NCBI GenBank assembly: GCA_003417655.1 | Contig: QVMW01000003.1 | Span: forward strand, 1 to 64,000 | Source: Rhodobacteraceae bacterium 63075 | Lineage (GTDB): Bacteria > Pseudomonadota > Alphaproteobacteria > Rhodobacterales > Rhodobacteraceae | Length of the DNA: 64,000 nucleotides | Reading direction: 5' to 3' | In this document: positions 42,555-51,699 of the stretch, one piece after another | Layout: the number at the start of each line of letters is the position of its first letter | How positions within the stretch are numbered: the first letter of the stretch is position 1 | Made by a program: the position numbers and the translations under genes | Notes under the pieces: generated by a model | The model's database searches: none | Told to the model about the DNA's origin: nothing | Seen by the model: only the letters and a program-made list of their open reading frames with translations

Positions 42555-43004
42555 CTAGAACCAGGCCTTGTCACCGTAGACGTATTCGGATTGGAATTGC
42601 TCCTCGGACTTCACCAGATAAATGATCGCCTCGATGAAGGCGATCAGCCCGACAACCAACGTTGGAATGAAAAGCAGGAGGATCCCGGCGAGCGTGCCCA
42701 CCAGCATGACGACCCCTGCGGTATTCTTGCCGAGATAGAACTTGTGAATGCCCAGACCGCCGATGAACAGGGCCAGCAGCGCCGCCGCGATCCTGCTCTT
42801 CTCCCCCGAAGCCGCAGCCGGTGGGGCCATGGGATAGACCTGCACCGCAGAGCCGTCCTCGACAACGAAATCAACACGATGCCCGACACGCAAGCGCTCT
42901 GCACGCTCCATGACTTCATGCGCGCGAAATTCATAGCGCTGCCCGTCTTCGGCGCTGATGACACCGCCGGAGTGCGCGTCGTAGGATAGGACCTCGCCCT
43001 TCAT
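42555..43004 (-). CDS. TM2-domain protein with an N-terminal cold-shock-like domain
   Basis: This 149-residue protein has an N-terminal small beta-rich domain (MKGEVLSYDAHSGGVISAED, and later RAERLRVGHRVDFVVEDGSAVQVYP) resembling a cold-shock/OB fold, then two membrane helices in a TM2 arrangement: KSRIAAALLALFIGGLGIHKFYLG and GVVMLVGTLAGILLLFIPTLVVGLIAFIEAI. The GIHKFYLG motif is diagnostic for TM2. It lies 16 bp after nuoF. The combination of domains is seen in other proteins of the group. Function unknown. Confidence 0.83.
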   Translation of the reverse strand: MKGEVLSYDAHSGGVISAEDGQRYEFRAHEVMERAERLRVGHRVDFVVEDGSAVQVYPMAPPAAASGEKSRIAAALLALFIGGLGIHKFYLGKNTAGVVMLVGTLAGILLLFIPTLVVGLIAFIEAIIYLVKSEEQFQSEYVYGDKAWF

Positions 43005-43020
43005 GCTCTCATCCCCGTTC

Positions 43021-44298
43021 TCACTCCGCCGCCATGGCTTTGCCCGCGATGCGCTCTTCGATCTCGGGCCGGAAGTTGCGGATGAGCCCCTGGATCGGCC
43101 AGGCCGCCGCATCGCCGAGCGCGCAGATCGTGTGGCCTTCCACCTGCTTGGTCACGTCCCAGAGCATGTCGATCTCGTCGGGCGTCGCGTTGCCCTGCAC
43201 CAGCCGCTCGACCACGCGCATCATCCAGCCGGTGCCCTCGCGGCAGGGCGTGCACTGCCCGCAGCTTTCATGCTTGTAGAACTTGGCCAGCCGCCAGATC
43301 GCCTTGATCATGTCCACCGACTGATCCATCACGATGACCGCCGCCGTGCCGAGGCTGGAGCCCTTGTCCTTTAGCGCGTCGAAATCCATCACCGCATCGC
43401 GCATGTTCTCGCCGCGCACGCACGGCACCGACGAGCCGCCCGGGATCACCGCCTTTAGGTTGTCCCAGCCGCCGCGGATGCCGCCGCAATGCTTCTCGAT
43501 CAGCTCCTCGAAGCTGATGCTCATCTCCTCCTCGACCACGCAGGGGGTGTTCACGTGGCCGGAAATGGCGAAGATCTTCGTGCCCGCGTTGTTCTGCCGC
43601 CCGAAGGAGGAGAACCAGCTCGCCCCGCGCCGCAGGATCGTCGGGACGACGGCGATGCTCTCGACGTTGTTGACGGTCGTCGGGCAGCCATAGACCCCCG
43701 CCATGGCCGGGAAGGGCGGTTTCATGCGCGGCATGCCTTTCTTGCCTTCGAGGCTTTCCAGAAGCGCCGTTTCCTCGCCGCAGATATAGGCGCCCGCGCC
43801 GTGATGCAGGTAGAGGTCGAAATCCCAGCCCGAGCCGGCGGCGTTCACACCCAGAAGCCCCGCGTCATAGGCCTCGTCGATCGCCGCCTGCAGCGCCTCG
43901 CGCTCGCGGATGTATTCGCCGCGGATGTAGATGTAGCAGGCATGCGCGTTCATCGCGAAGCTGGCAATCAGGCAGCCCTCGATCAGCGTGTGCGGATCAT
44001 GGCGCATGATCTCGCGATCCTTGCAGGTGCCCGGCTCGGATTCGTCGGCGTTGACGACAAGATAGGCCGGACGCCCGTCGCTTTCCTTGGGCATGAAGGA
44101 CCATTTGAGACCCGTCGGGAAGCCCGCGCCGCCGCGCCCGCGCAGCCCGCTGGATTTCATCTCGTCGATGATCCAGTCACGGCCCTTCTGGATGATCTTC
44201 GCGGTGCCGTCCCAATGGCCGCGCGCCTGCGCGCCCCTGAGCGTGCGCTCGTGCATCCCGTAAAGGTTCGTGAAGATCCGGTCCTGATCTTTCAGCAT
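43021..44298 (-). CDS. nuoF: NADH-quinone oxidoreductase subunit F
   Basis: NuoF binds NADH, FMN and cluster N3, so it is the electron entry point of complex I. The 425-residue protein has the NADH/FMN region [19 protein letters not shown] and [19 protein letters not shown], and N3 ligands in [14 protein letters not shown] plus a later Cys in [10 protein letters not shown]. Length is normal. It follows the DUF5337-like gene after 10 bp. Confidence 0.98.
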   Translation of the reverse strand: MLKDQDRIFTNLYGMHERTLRGAQARGHWDGTAKIIQKGRDWIIDEMKSSGLRGRGGAGFPTGLKWSFMPKESDGRPAYLVVNADESEPGTCKDREIMRHDPHTLIEGCLIASFAMNAHACYIYIRGEYIREREALQAAIDEAYDAGLLGVNAAGSGWDFDLYLHHGAGAYICGEETALLESLEGKKGMPRMKPPFPAMAGVYGCPTTVNNVESIAVVPTILRRGASWFSSFGRQNNAGTKIFAISGHVNTPCVVEEEMSISFEELIEKHCGGIRGGWDNLKAVIPGGSSVPCVRGENMRDAVMDFDALKDKGSSLGTAAVIVMDQSVDMIKAIWRLAKFYKHESCGQCTPCREGTGWMMRVVERLVQGNATPDEIDMLWDVTKQVEGHTICALGDAAAWPIQGLIRNFRPEIEERIAGKAMAAE

Positions 44299-44308
44299 GC
44301 TGTCTTCC

Positions 44309-44533
44309 TCATTCGTCCCGGCGCGCGCGCCAGATCCTTAGTGTGACGATCAGCGCCCAGAGGAGCGCGGCGATCGCCGCGAAATCAATCAGGAGCGCAT
44401 AGCGCCCCGGCAGGCCCAGCTGGGGCCCCAGCCACTGCGCCGCGATCCAGAGCAGCATCGCCCCGGCGATCACCAGGGCGACCTGCCGCCCGGCCCGCCG
44501 TTCTTGCTCTTCGGTCTCGCGGCTCACACTCAC
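44309..44533 (-). CDS. DUF5337-like small membrane protein
   Basis: This 74-residue protein starts with GTG at 44533, preceded by AGAGGGG. It has a charged N-terminus ([14 protein letters not shown]) and two hydrophobic helices (about 18-35 and 47-64), then a basic tail RIWRARRDE. It resembles DUF5337, a small family of Rhodobacteraceae located just before nuoF. It may be an accessory membrane component or assembly aid of complex I; no function is established from the sequence. Confidence 0.75.
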   Translation of the reverse strand: MSVSRETEEQERRAGRQVALVIAGAMLLWIAAQWLGPQLGLPGRYALLIDFAAIAALLWALIVTLRIWRARRDE

Positions 44534-44539
44534 GCCCCT

Positions 44540-45325
44540 CTAGCCCTTTTTCTTCTTCTTCGAGAACTCCGTCTCGCCGCCCTCGGCCAGCGTTTTCGCC
44601 TGGCTCATCCAGTCGTCGCGCTCGATGCGGCCCTTGAAGCGCAGGCGGCTGTCCACCCAGGCGATCTCTTGCGCGCCCCAGTCCGCGATCTGGTCGAAAT
44701 GCCAGAAACCCAGCTCGTTGAGCGTCTGTTCCAGTTTGGGGCCGACACCGCCGATCAGCTTGAGGTCGTCCGCGCCCCCCTCGCGAGGGCCTTCCAGGGT
44801 ATGTGGCTTCGTCTCGGGAGAATCCGACGCGGGCGCTTTCGCCGCAGGCTTGGCGGCAGGGGCCTTCCTGGCCGGCTTTGCCTTGGGCGCGGCTGCCTTG
44901 TCCGTGCCGGTTTCCACCTTGGCCTCGGCCGATTTCTCGGCTTCGGCCTTCTCCGCTGCCGCGCGCGCTGCCGCGTCCTTGGCGGCTGCGTCATCCGCGC
45001 CCGTCGATGCCGCGCCCGCCGATCCGGCACCGGCCGCAACGGCCGACGCACCGCCAGCGGCCATGGCAGCCGTCGTGACACCCGTGGCCGTCTCGCCGGC
45101 ATCACCTTCGGTGGGGCCAGTTTCCTGCGCCGAGCCGCCGCCTGCGCTCTTGCAGAAGGTCGCGCGCAACACGAGGCCGACGAAAATCGCCACCGCGAGC
45201 CCGACAAGCAAAGCGGGACCCCAGCCCACGGCGCCTTGCGACATCAGATATGCGAAAATGCCCGCGATCACCCCGATGATCCAGCAGGCCCATCCGCAGA
45301 AGCCCAGCTCCGTTTCATGTCTCAT
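44540..45325 (-). CDS. Membrane-anchored helix-hairpin-helix protein, paralog of the NuoE tail
   Basis: This 261-residue protein has two N-terminal membrane helices (about 8-30 and 34-55), a long Ala/Lys/Glu-rich linker (about 60-180) and a C-terminal 80-residue helix-hairpin-helix-like domain starting [20 protein letters not shown] and ending SKKKKKG. The last 75 residues are nearly identical to the end of NuoE, 822 bp upstream in the transcript; at DNA level 44551-44785 matches 45373-45607 at about 90%. It looks like a duplicate of the NuoE tail fused to a membrane anchor. Role unknown, possibly anchoring or assembly of the peripheral arm. Confidence 0.8.
   Translation of the reverse strand: MRHETELGFCGWACWIIGVIAGIFAYLMSQGAVGWGPALLVGLAVAIFVGLVLRATFCKSAGGGSAQETGPTEGDAGETATGVTTAAMAAGGASAVAAGAGSAGAASTGADDAAAKDAAARAAAEKAEAEKSAEAKVETGTDKAAAPKAKPARKAPAAKPAAKAPASDSPETKPHTLEGPREGGADDLKLIGGVGPKLEQTLNELGFWHFDQIADWGAQEIAWVDSRLRFKGRIERDDWMSQAKTLAEGGETEFSKKKKKG
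44551..44785. repeat. Duplicated 235-bp segment, copy 1 (in the membrane-anchored paralog)
   Basis: It aligns without gaps to 45373-45607 at an offset of 822 bp. The window 44581-44640 differs at a single base, while 44680-44760 has about 16 differences, a gradient suggestive of partial gene conversion. Confidence 0.85.
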
Positions 45326-45364
45326 GGTTCATCCCCCTGAAAGGTTTACTCCGTTACAGTCTTG

Positions 45365-46534
45365 TTATTTCTTCTTTTTCTTCGAAAATTCCGTCTCGCC
45401 GCCCTCGGCCAGCGTTTTGGCCTGGCTCATCCAGTCGTCGCGCTCGATGCGGCCCTTGAAGCGCAGGCGGTTGTCCACCCAGGCGATCTCCTCAAGGCCC
45501 CATTCTGCGATCTGGTCGAAATGCCAGAAGCCCAGCTCGTTGAGCGTCTGCTCGAGCTTGGGCCCGACGCCGCTTATGAGCTTGAGATCATCCGCGCCCG
45601 CCTCGCGCGGCGCGGGCAATGTGCCTGGCTTTGTCTCTGGTGCCACCGCCCCCTTCGCGACAGCCGTGGGCTTGGCGACGGTTTCCTTCTCGCTCTTGAC
45701 GCCCTTGGGCGCAGAAGACTTTTCCTTGGTCTTCCTGGCCTGTTTCGAGGGTGTGGGCTTCACGGCCTTATCGCCTTTCGGCTTGGCCGCGCCCTTGCCT
45801 GCCGCGCCCTTGCCGCTCTTGTCCGTCCGGTCGAGCCAGGGTGTCAGGATCGGCACCTCGCTGCCGTCGATCCGCTTGATCGTGTCGCCCAGCTCCTCGG
45901 CGCGCGCCACGGAGGCGTTATGCTGCGTCCTCCCGCTGTCATACGCGGTCAGCGAGGTCAGCCCGTCGAGCGGCTCTGAGGCATAGCGCCCGTTCTGGGG
46001 CCCTGCCGTCGGCACCTTGCCGGCGGCCAGCGCATCCAGAAGCTCGGCGAAGCCTTCTGCCGTGAGGTCCTCGAAATAGTCCTTGCCGATCTGCGCCATC
46101 GGCGCGTTCGAGCAGGCCCCGAGACATTCCACCTCTTCCCAGGAGAACTTGCCATCCTCCGAGAGCATATGCGGCTCCGGCGCGATCTTCTCGCGGCAGA
46201 CGGCGACAAGGTCTTCCGCGCCGCAGATCATGCAGGACAGCGTGCCGCAAATCTGGATATGTGCAACGCTGCCAACGGGTTGCAACTGGAACATGAAGTA
46301 GAACGAGGCCACTTCCAGAACCCGGATCTCGGCCATGCCGAGCATCTCGGCCACCGTCTCGATCACGGGGCGGCTCACCCAGCCCTCCTGCTCCTGCGCG
46401 CGCCACAGAAGCGGGATCACCGCCGAGGCCTGCCGGCCTTCGGGATATTTCGTGATCTGCGCCTCGGCCCATTCGAGGTTCTCCGGCGTGAAAGCAAAAC
46501 TTTCCGGTTGGTCGTGATAGAGGCGTCTAAGCAT
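45365..46534 (-). CDS. nuoE: NADH-quinone oxidoreductase subunit E with a C-terminal extension
   Basis: NuoE is the thioredoxin-like subunit holding the [2Fe-2S] cluster N1a. Ligands are Cys96 and Cys101 (CGTLSC) and Cys137 and Cys141 (CLGAC). The core ends near residue 180; a Lys/Ala/Pro-rich linker (about 225-310) leads to a helix-hairpin-helix-like tail of 78 residues ([20 protein letters not shown] to SKKKKK). The total of 389 residues is more than twice the length of the E. coli protein, but such extended NuoE are typical of Rhodobacteraceae. ATG 46534 is preferred; GTG 46540 is possible. Its start lies inside the end of the preceding gene. Confidence 0.95.
   Translation of the reverse strand: MLRRLYHDQPESFAFTPENLEWAEAQITKYPEGRQASAVIPLLWRAQEQEGWVSRPVIETVAEMLGMAEIRVLEVASFYFMFQLQPVGSVAHIQICGTLSCMICGAEDLVAVCREKIAPEPHMLSEDGKFSWEEVECLGACSNAPMAQIGKDYFEDLTAEGFAELLDALAAGKVPTAGPQNGRYASEPLDGLTSLTAYDSGRTQHNASVARAEELGDTIKRIDGSEVPILTPWLDRTDKSGKGAAGKGAAKPKGDKAVKPTPSKQARKTKEKSSAPKGVKSEKETVAKPTAVAKGAVAPETKPGTLPAPREAGADDLKLISGVGPKLEQTLNELGFWHFDQIAEWGLEEIAWVDNRLRFKGRIERDDWMSQAKTLAEGGETEFSKKKKK
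45373..45607. repeat. Duplicated 235-bp segment, copy 2 (in nuoE)
   Basis: It is the counterpart of 44551-44785 and encodes the C-terminal helix-hairpin-helix-like tail of NuoE. Direct orientation and close spacing would permit recombination that removes the 822 bp between them. Confidence 0.85.
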
Positions 46535-46796
46535 TCGCACATGTCCCAGTCGTCAGCCTGATCCCGCCGGGCACTTCAACGAGCGCCCCGCTCTCAAGCA
46601 TGTCATTCGAAATCGCGCGGAGCTTGTCCTTGTCAAACCCCGTATGGTCTTCCACGATGGCGGCCTGCGCATCGCTGGCGACAACGCAGCCCGCGCGCGT
46701 CATGGCTTCGGCGAAGCGCGCCGCATCGCCCGCCATGCCGCCCTCAGCGGCGCAGGCCCCGAGCGAGAGCGCTCCGAGTGCCGCAACCGCTCTCAC
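46527..46796 (-). CDS. Small exported or lipoprotein-like protein between nuoD and nuoE
   Basis: A GTG start overlapping the nuoD stop (GTGA) gives 89 residues: an N-terminal [20 protein letters not shown] with a lipobox-like LGAC, then [26 protein letters not shown] and a C-terminal Cys. It overlaps the nuoE start by 8 nt. The pattern of a Cys-flanked short domain is shared with other small proteins in this operon. It is not recognised as a named family; the coding call rests on the overlaps and signal sequence. Confidence 0.68.
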   Translation of the reverse strand: MRAVAALGALSLGACAAEGGMAGDAARFAEAMTRAGCVVASDAQAAIVEDHTGFDKDKLRAISNDMLESGALVEVPGGIRLTTGTCANA

Positions 46797-48013
46797 CTGT
46801 CGATCTCCCCGAAGACGACATCGAGCGTGCCGATGATCGCCGCGACATCGGCGAGCTGGTGCCCGCGGCTGATATGGTCCATCGCCTGCAGGTGCAGATA
46901 GCCCGGCGCGCGCAGCTTGGCGCGGTAGGGCTTGTTCGTCCCGTCGCTCACCAGATAGACGCCGAACTCGCCCTTGGGCGCTTCCACCGCGCAGTAGACC
47001 TCGCCCTCGGGCACCTTGAAACCCTCGGTGTAAAGCTTGAAGTGATGGATCAGAGCTTCCATCGACGTCTTCATCTCGGCGCGCTTGGGCGGCGTCAGCT
47101 TGCCCCGGGCGAGCACGTCGCCCTGATTCTCGGGCAGGCGCAGCTTTTCGCAGGCCTGCCGCATGATGTAGGCCGACTGGCGCATCTCCTCCATCCGCAT
47201 CAGGTAGCGGTCATAGGTGTCGCCGTTCTTGCCGACGGGAATCTTGAAGTCGAACTCGTCGTAGCACTCGTAGGGCTGCGCGCGGCGCAAATCCCAGGCC
47301 ATGCCGACAGAGCGCGCCATCACGCCCGACATGCCGTACTGGAGCACATCCTCTTCGGTCACGACGCCGATATCCACGTTGCGCTGCTTGAAGATACGGT
47401 TTTCCGTGAGCAGCCCATCGAGATCGTCGAGGAACTTGGGGAATTCCCTGGTCCAGGCCTCGATGTCGTCGATGAGGTCCGGCGGCAGGTCCTGGTGAAC
47501 CCCGCCGGGGCGGAAATAGGCCGCGTGAAGCCGCGCGCCGCAGGCCCGCTCGTAGAACCCCATGAGGTGCTCGCGTTGCTCGAAACCCCAGACAGGCGGC
47601 GTCAGCGCGCCCACGTCGAGCGCCTGCGTGGTCACGTTCAGGATGTGGTTGAGGATGCGCCCGATCTCGCAATAGAGCACGCGAATGAGGCTCGCCCGGC
47701 GCGGCACTTCCACGCCCGTCAGCTTCTCGATGACGAGGCACCAGGGGTGTTCCTGGTTCATCGTGCCGACATAGTCGAGCCGGTCGAAATAGGGCAGGTT
47801 CTGGAGGTAGGTCCGGCTCTCCATGAGCTTTTCCGTGCCCCGGTGCAGCAGGCCGATATGCGGATCGCAGCGCTCGACGATCTCGCCGTCAAGCTCCAGC
47901 ACCAGCCGCAGAACCCCGTGCGCCGCCGGGTGCTGCGGGCCGAAGTTCAGGTTGAAGTTTCGGATCTTCTGCTCGCCCGTCTGGGCGTCGTCGAACTTGG
48001 AGCCGTCCATCAT
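46793..48013 (-). CDS. nuoD: NADH-quinone oxidoreductase subunit D
   Basis: NuoD is the 49-kDa homolog related to [NiFe] hydrogenase large subunits and forms the quinone site with NuoB. The 406-residue protein has the family motifs [53 protein letters not shown] (His and Tyr of the quinone site region) and [11 protein letters not shown]. It overlaps nuoC by ATGA and the next small gene by GTGA. Confidence 0.98.
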   Translation of the reverse strand: MMDGSKFDDAQTGEQKIRNFNLNFGPQHPAAHGVLRLVLELDGEIVERCDPHIGLLHRGTEKLMESRTYLQNLPYFDRLDYVGTMNQEHPWCLVIEKLTGVEVPRRASLIRVLYCEIGRILNHILNVTTQALDVGALTPPVWGFEQREHLMGFYERACGARLHAAYFRPGGVHQDLPPDLIDDIEAWTREFPKFLDDLDGLLTENRIFKQRNVDIGVVTEEDVLQYGMSGVMARSVGMAWDLRRAQPYECYDEFDFKIPVGKNGDTYDRYLMRMEEMRQSAYIMRQACEKLRLPENQGDVLARGKLTPPKRAEMKTSMEALIHHFKLYTEGFKVPEGEVYCAVEAPKGEFGVYLVSDGTNKPYRAKLRAPGYLHLQAMDHISRGHQLADVAAIIGTLDVVFGEIDR

Positions 48014-48624
48014 GTCTTGGCCTCCTCACCCTTCTCGTCGCCCGGAAGGATATATTCGGCCCCCTCCCACGGCGACATGAAATCGAACTGGCGGTATTCC
48101 TGCACCAGGTTGACAGGCTCGTAGACCACGCGTTTCTGCGCCTCGTCGTAGCGCAGCTCGACATAGCCCGTGGTCGGGAAATCCTTGCGCAGCGGATAGC
48201 CGCGAAAGCCGTAATCGGTCAGGATGCGGCGCAGGTCGGGATGGCCCGAGAAGAGGATCCCGAACATGTCGAAGACCTCGCGCTCGAACCAGTTGGCAGA
48301 GGGGTGCACCCCGGTGATCGACGGGACGATCTCGTCCTCGCGGATCGCCACCTTCAGGCGAATGCGCTGGTTCTGGTGCATGCTCAGGAAGTGATAGACC
48401 ACGTCGAAGCGTTTCTTGGGGCGCTCGGGATGGTCCACCGCGGTGATATCCACCAGCGTAGAGAACCGGCAGTTGCCGTCGGTCTTGAGAAACTCGACAA
48501 GCCCGGCGATGTTCGCAGGCGTGACGCCCAGCGTCAGCTCCCCGAAAGCCACCTGCCAGCTCAGAACGCAATCGGGGCGCTTGGCCTCGATCAGCGCGCC
48601 CAGTTCCTTCATCTCTTCGCTCAT
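48010..48624 (-). CDS. nuoC: NADH-quinone oxidoreductase subunit C
   Basis: NuoC is the 30-kDa homolog of the peripheral arm. The 204-residue protein is not fused to NuoD, unlike E. coli. Signatures are [24 protein letters not shown] text (read as [20 protein letters not shown]), the signature [29 protein letters not shown] region ([20 protein letters not shown]) and [19 protein letters not shown]. It follows nuoB by 24 bp. Confidence 0.97.
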   Translation of the reverse strand: MSEEMKELGALIEAKRPDCVLSWQVAFGELTLGVTPANIAGLVEFLKTDGNCRFSTLVDITAVDHPERPKKRFDVVYHFLSMHQNQRIRLKVAIREDEIVPSITGVHPSANWFEREVFDMFGILFSGHPDLRRILTDYGFRGYPLRKDFPTTGYVELRYDEAQKRVVYEPVNLVQEYRQFDFMSPWEGAEYILPGDEKGEEAKT

Positions 48625-48648
48625 TCGTCTTCCTTCCTTCGCGGCGCG

Positions 48649-49191
48649 TCAGCGCACGATCGTTCCGGTGCGGCGGATCTTCCGCGCGAGCTGCATGATC
48701 CCGTAGAGCAGCGCTTCCGCCGTCGGCGGGCAGCCGGGCACGTAGATGTCCACCGGCACGATCCGGTCACAGCCGCGCACGACCGAATAGCTGTAGTGGT
48801 AATAGCCGCCGCCATTGGCGCAGGAGCCCATGGAGATGACATAGCGCGGCTCGGGCATCTGGTCATAGACCTTCCTGAGCGCGGGGGCCATCTTGTTGGT
48901 CAGCGTGCCGGCGACGATCATCACGTCCGACTGGCGCGGAGAGGCGCGCGGCGCGATGCCGAAGCGCTCGGCGTCATAGCGCGGCATCGAGGTGTGCATC
49001 ATCTCGACGGCGCAGCAGGCCAGCCCGAAGGTCATCCAGTGCAAGCTGCCGGTGCGCGCCCAGTTGATCAGATCCTCGGCTGAGGTCAGCAGGAAGCCCT
49101 TGTCCTGAAGCTCGGCATTGAGCGCCTGCGTGGCGTGGTCCTTGTCGGCCTCAGCCGTGTTGAGGCCCGTCTGTATTCCGGTGTCGGTCAT
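48649..49191 (-). CDS. nuoB: NADH-quinone oxidoreductase subunit B
   Basis: NuoB carries the terminal [4Fe-4S] cluster N2 that reduces quinone. The 180-residue protein shows the tandem Cys59-Cys60 ([11 protein letters not shown]), the Cys in [10 protein letters not shown] and the Cys in [14 protein letters not shown] 49191 overlaps the nuoA stop (ATGA); an in-frame ATG at 49197 is an alternative. Length is normal for alphaproteobacteria. Confidence 0.98.
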   Translation of the reverse strand: MTDTGIQTGLNTAEADKDHATQALNAELQDKGFLLTSAEDLINWARTGSLHWMTFGLACCAVEMMHTSMPRYDAERFGIAPRASPRQSDVMIVAGTLTNKMAPALRKVYDQMPEPRYVISMGSCANGGGYYHYSYSVVRGCDRIVPVDIYVPGCPPTAEALLYGIMQLARKIRRTGTIVR

Positions 49192-49553
49192 GCCCATTCC
49201 AGCGCCCCTTTCTTCCATTCATACGCGAAGCCTGCTGTCAATACGACGAGGAACACCATCATCGACCAAAAACCGACCATGGAGACATCCTTGAAGGCGA
49301 CGGCCCAGGGAAAGAGCATCGCGATCTCCAGATCGAAGATGATGAAGAGGATCGAGACGAGGTAGAACCGCACGTCGAACTTCATGCGCGCATCGTCAAA
49401 GGCGTTGAACCCGCATTCATAGGCCGAAACCTTCTCCGGGTCCGGGTTGCGCACCGCGAGGATGACCGCGACGAGGATGAGAACGAGGCCGAGGCCGATG
49501 GCGATGACGAGCAAGATGAGGATGGGAAGATATTCCCGAAGCATCTCTTCCAC
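49188..49553 (-). CDS. nuoA: NADH-quinone oxidoreductase subunit A
   Basis: NuoA is a three-helix membrane subunit near the quinone site. It reads [23 protein letters not shown], then [40 protein letters not shown] (core motifs YECGF and [18 protein letters not shown]). GTG 49553 is taken as start because AAAGGAG lies 7 bp upstream and the product then has 121 residues, the usual NuoA length; an upstream GTG (49574) and a later ATG (49544) are possible. It is the first gene of the nuo operon. Confidence 0.95.
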   Translation of the reverse strand: MEEMLREYLPILILLVIAIGLGLVLILVAVILAVRNPDPEKVSAYECGFNAFDDARMKFDVRFYLVSILFIIFDLEIAMLFPWAVAFKDVSMVGFWSMMVFLVVLTAGFAYEWKKGALEWA

Positions 49554-49615
49554 TGCGAGGCTCCTTTCATGCACGCGGCGCGCGCATCTGACGTGGCAGC
49601 ATTGGTATTGTCTCG

Positions 49616-49644
49616 GGTTTACTCCCGCCCTTCGGGAGGGTCAA
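49616..49644 (-). promoter_or_regulatory. Candidate nuo operon promoter with a palindromic spacer
   Basis: On the minus strand TTGACC (49639-49644) and TAAACC (49616-49621) are 17 bp apart, about 60 bp before nuoA. The spacer is itself an inverted repeat, CTCCCG (49622-49627) and CGGGAG (49633-49638), which could be an operator placed between the -35 and -10 elements. Confidence 0.5.
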
Positions 49645-50059
49645 CCGATCCGCCATCACATTCAACAAAATGAAAGCGACAGTTGCTTGTATTTCCTAGT
49701 GTTTTTGTCGGATTTTCCAACGGCTGCGCTGCAAGCCCTCCGGGTAGGAATGCCAGGTGTCCGCAGTCAGACTGGGACCGGACGCTGGGAGGCCCCTCGC
49801 CAGACCGCGGGATGGCAATCCGCCGGCGGGGCAGCAGCGCTTTATGCCAGCCACATCCGAAATAGATCTGAGCGATGCACCCGACCTGACCAATCGCCAG
49901 CCCGTCCGGGCGGTGTCGCCATTGTCGCTCGAACCAATGGCGCGACAATGACAACCGAGGGGCCGGGCACCTTCGGTGCTATTCCGGCCCCGGGGCTGTT
50001 ATGGCTGCGCCGGGCAAAGCCCCCGCCCCGCGCAAAGCCGCCGCGCGCGCCTGCGACCC
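49645..50059. other. Gene-free 415-bp gap between nuo and liu operons
   Basis: No gene is supported. It holds dispersed repeat type A copy 2 (from 49840) and the word CGCCAGACCGCGGGA at 49798-49812, which recurs inverted at 20545-20559. No clear terminator for the liu operon is seen at its right end. Confidence 0.7.
49840..49900 (+). repeat. Dispersed repeat type A, copy 2
   Basis: It begins CTTTATGCCAGCCACATCCG and aligns to 14342-14402; in one frame both translate to a shared ALYASHIR-like string, though neither is a credible gene. Confidence 0.65.
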
Positions 50060-50845
50060 CTACCCCACCCATGGCGGCTTGCGCTTGTCGAAAAAGGCCG
50101 CGATGCCCTCCTGCGCCTCGTTGCCTTCCCAGGTCGCGACAAGCCGGTCGATCGTCGCCTCGATGATCTCCGGCGTGATCGCCGGCCCCAGCATCCGCGC
50201 CAGCCGCTTGCTCTCGGCCACGGCCCCAGGCGCGGCACTGAGATAGGGCACGACCTCCGCCTCGATCTCCGCATCGAGCTCCGCTTCGGGCACCACGCGC
50301 GCCAGAAGGTTCAGCTCCCGCGCCTCCCCTGCGCCGAAAAGCCGCGCCGACATGAAGACCCGCCGCGCCTTGTCCTCGCCCATCCGCGCCAGGACATAAG
50401 GCGAAATCGTCGCCGGAATCAGCCCCAGCTTCACTTCCGTCAGGCCAAAGCGCGCCTCGGGCACGCCCAGCGCCACATCGGCGACCGACATCATGCCGAT
50501 CCCGCCGCCGAAGGCGTTGCCCTGCACGCGGGCGATCAGGGGCTTGGGCAGCTCGTTGAGCGCGTTCAGCATCATCGCCAGCTCCCGCGCGCCCGCCCGG
50601 CGCGTCTCGGCATCGGCCGCCATCTGCGCCTGCATCCAGCGCAGATCGCCCCCCGCGCAAAAGCTCTTGCCCCTCGCCGCCAGCACGACGACGCGCACGT
50701 CCTCGTCGGCCCCCAGCTCATCGGCGGCCCGCGTCAGCTCGCCGATCATCTGCGCGCTCAGTGCGTTGTGCTTCTCCGCGCGGTCCAGCCAGAGCGTGGC
50801 CACCCCGCGCGCATCCGTCTCGATCGAAATCGTCTCATAACTCAT
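50060..50845 (-). CDS. liuC: Enoyl-CoA hydratase/isomerase family protein, likely methylglutaconyl-CoA hydratase
   Basis: This 261-residue crotonase-fold protein has the oxyanion-hole motifs SFCAGGDLRWMQ and GNAFGGGIGMMSVADVALG and the acidic residues in ARFGLTEVKLGLIPATISPYV. Placed last in a leucine degradation operon, it most likely hydrates 3-methylglutaconyl-CoA to HMG-CoA. It overlaps the HMG-CoA lyase gene by one base (TGATG). Substrate assignment is by context. Confidence 0.88.
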   Translation of the reverse strand: MSYETISIETDARGVATLWLDRAEKHNALSAQMIGELTRAADELGADEDVRVVVLAARGKSFCAGGDLRWMQAQMAADAETRRAGARELAMMLNALNELPKPLIARVQGNAFGGGIGMMSVADVALGVPEARFGLTEVKLGLIPATISPYVLARMGEDKARRVFMSARLFGAGEARELNLLARVVPEAELDAEIEAEVVPYLSAAPGAVAESKRLARMLGPAITPEIIEATIDRLVATWEGNEAQEGIAAFFDKRKPPWVG

Positions 50846-51699
50846 CAGCCTGCTCCTCTCATCGCCCGCGCCTTCTCGGCAGCCTGCAACAGCACCGCGC
50901 GGTCCAGCCCCGTCTCATGGCCCAGCGCGATGAGCCGGTCATGGACAGCCTCCGTCGCCACGTTCCCCGCCGCGCCGGGGGCATAGGGGCAGCCGCCCAG
51001 CCCGCCGACCGCCGCATCGAAGACACGCAACCCGCGCGCGAGGCTGGCCCCGATATTGTCCAGCGCGCGCCCGGCGGTGTCATGGTAGTGCCCTGCGAGC
51101 TTGTCTGCCGGCACTTCATTCAGCACAGCCCCCAGCATCGCGTCGATGCGCTCCGGCGTGCCCTGCCCGATCGTGTCGCCGAGGCTGATCTCGTAGCACC
51201 CCATGTCGCGCAGCTTCGCGGCCACGCGCGCCACCTCGCCGGGCGGCACCTTCCCGTCATAGGGGCAGTCCGTCACGCAGGAGATATAGCCGCGCACCGG
51301 CAGCCCCGCCTCCTTCGCCGCCTCGGCCACTGGGGCAAAGCGCGCGAGGCTCTCGGCGATGCTGGCGTTGATATTGGCCTTGGAGAACCCCTCCGAGGCC
51401 GAGCCGAAAATGGCGATCTCGTCAGCCTGCGCGGCCACGGCGCCCTCAAAGCCGCGCATGTTCGGCGTCAGCGCGGCGTAGGAGACGCCCGGCCTGCGCG
51501 TGATCCCGGCGAGGACCTCCGCGCTGTCGGCCATCTGCGGCACCCACTTGGGGCTGACGAAGCTGGCGCATTCGATCCGGCCAAAGCCCGCCCCGCTCAA
51601 AAGGTCGACGAGCGCGATCTTGTCCTCAGTCGCGATCTGGCGCTTTTCATTCTGAAGCCCGTCGCGCGGGCCCACCTCGAAAATCTCGACATGCGCCAT
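50845..51699 (-). CDS. liuE: Hydroxymethylglutaryl-CoA lyase
   Basis: HMG-CoA lyase cleaves HMG-CoA to acetyl-CoA and acetoacetate in the last step of leucine catabolism. The 284-residue protein begins AHVEIFEVGPRDGLQNEKR with the family EVGPRDGLQNE signature, then SFVSPKWVPQMAD, EISLGDTIGQGTP, LAGHYHDTAGRALDNI and the catalytic loop GGLGGCPYAPGAAGNVATE (catalytic Cys). Start at ATG 51699 overlaps the stop of the GST gene (TGATG). Also known as mvaB. Confidence 0.96.
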   Translation of the reverse strand: MAHVEIFEVGPRDGLQNEKRQIATEDKIALVDLLSGAGFGRIECASFVSPKWVPQMADSAEVLAGITRRPGVSYAALTPNMRGFEGAVAAQADEIAIFGSASEGFSKANINASIAESLARFAPVAEAAKEAGLPVRGYISCVTDCPYDGKVPPGEVARVAAKLRDMGCYEISLGDTIGQGTPERIDAMLGAVLNEVPADKLAGHYHDTAGRALDNIGASLARGLRVFDAAVGGLGGCPYAPGAAGNVATEAVHDRLIALGHETGLDRAVLLQAAEKARAMRGAG

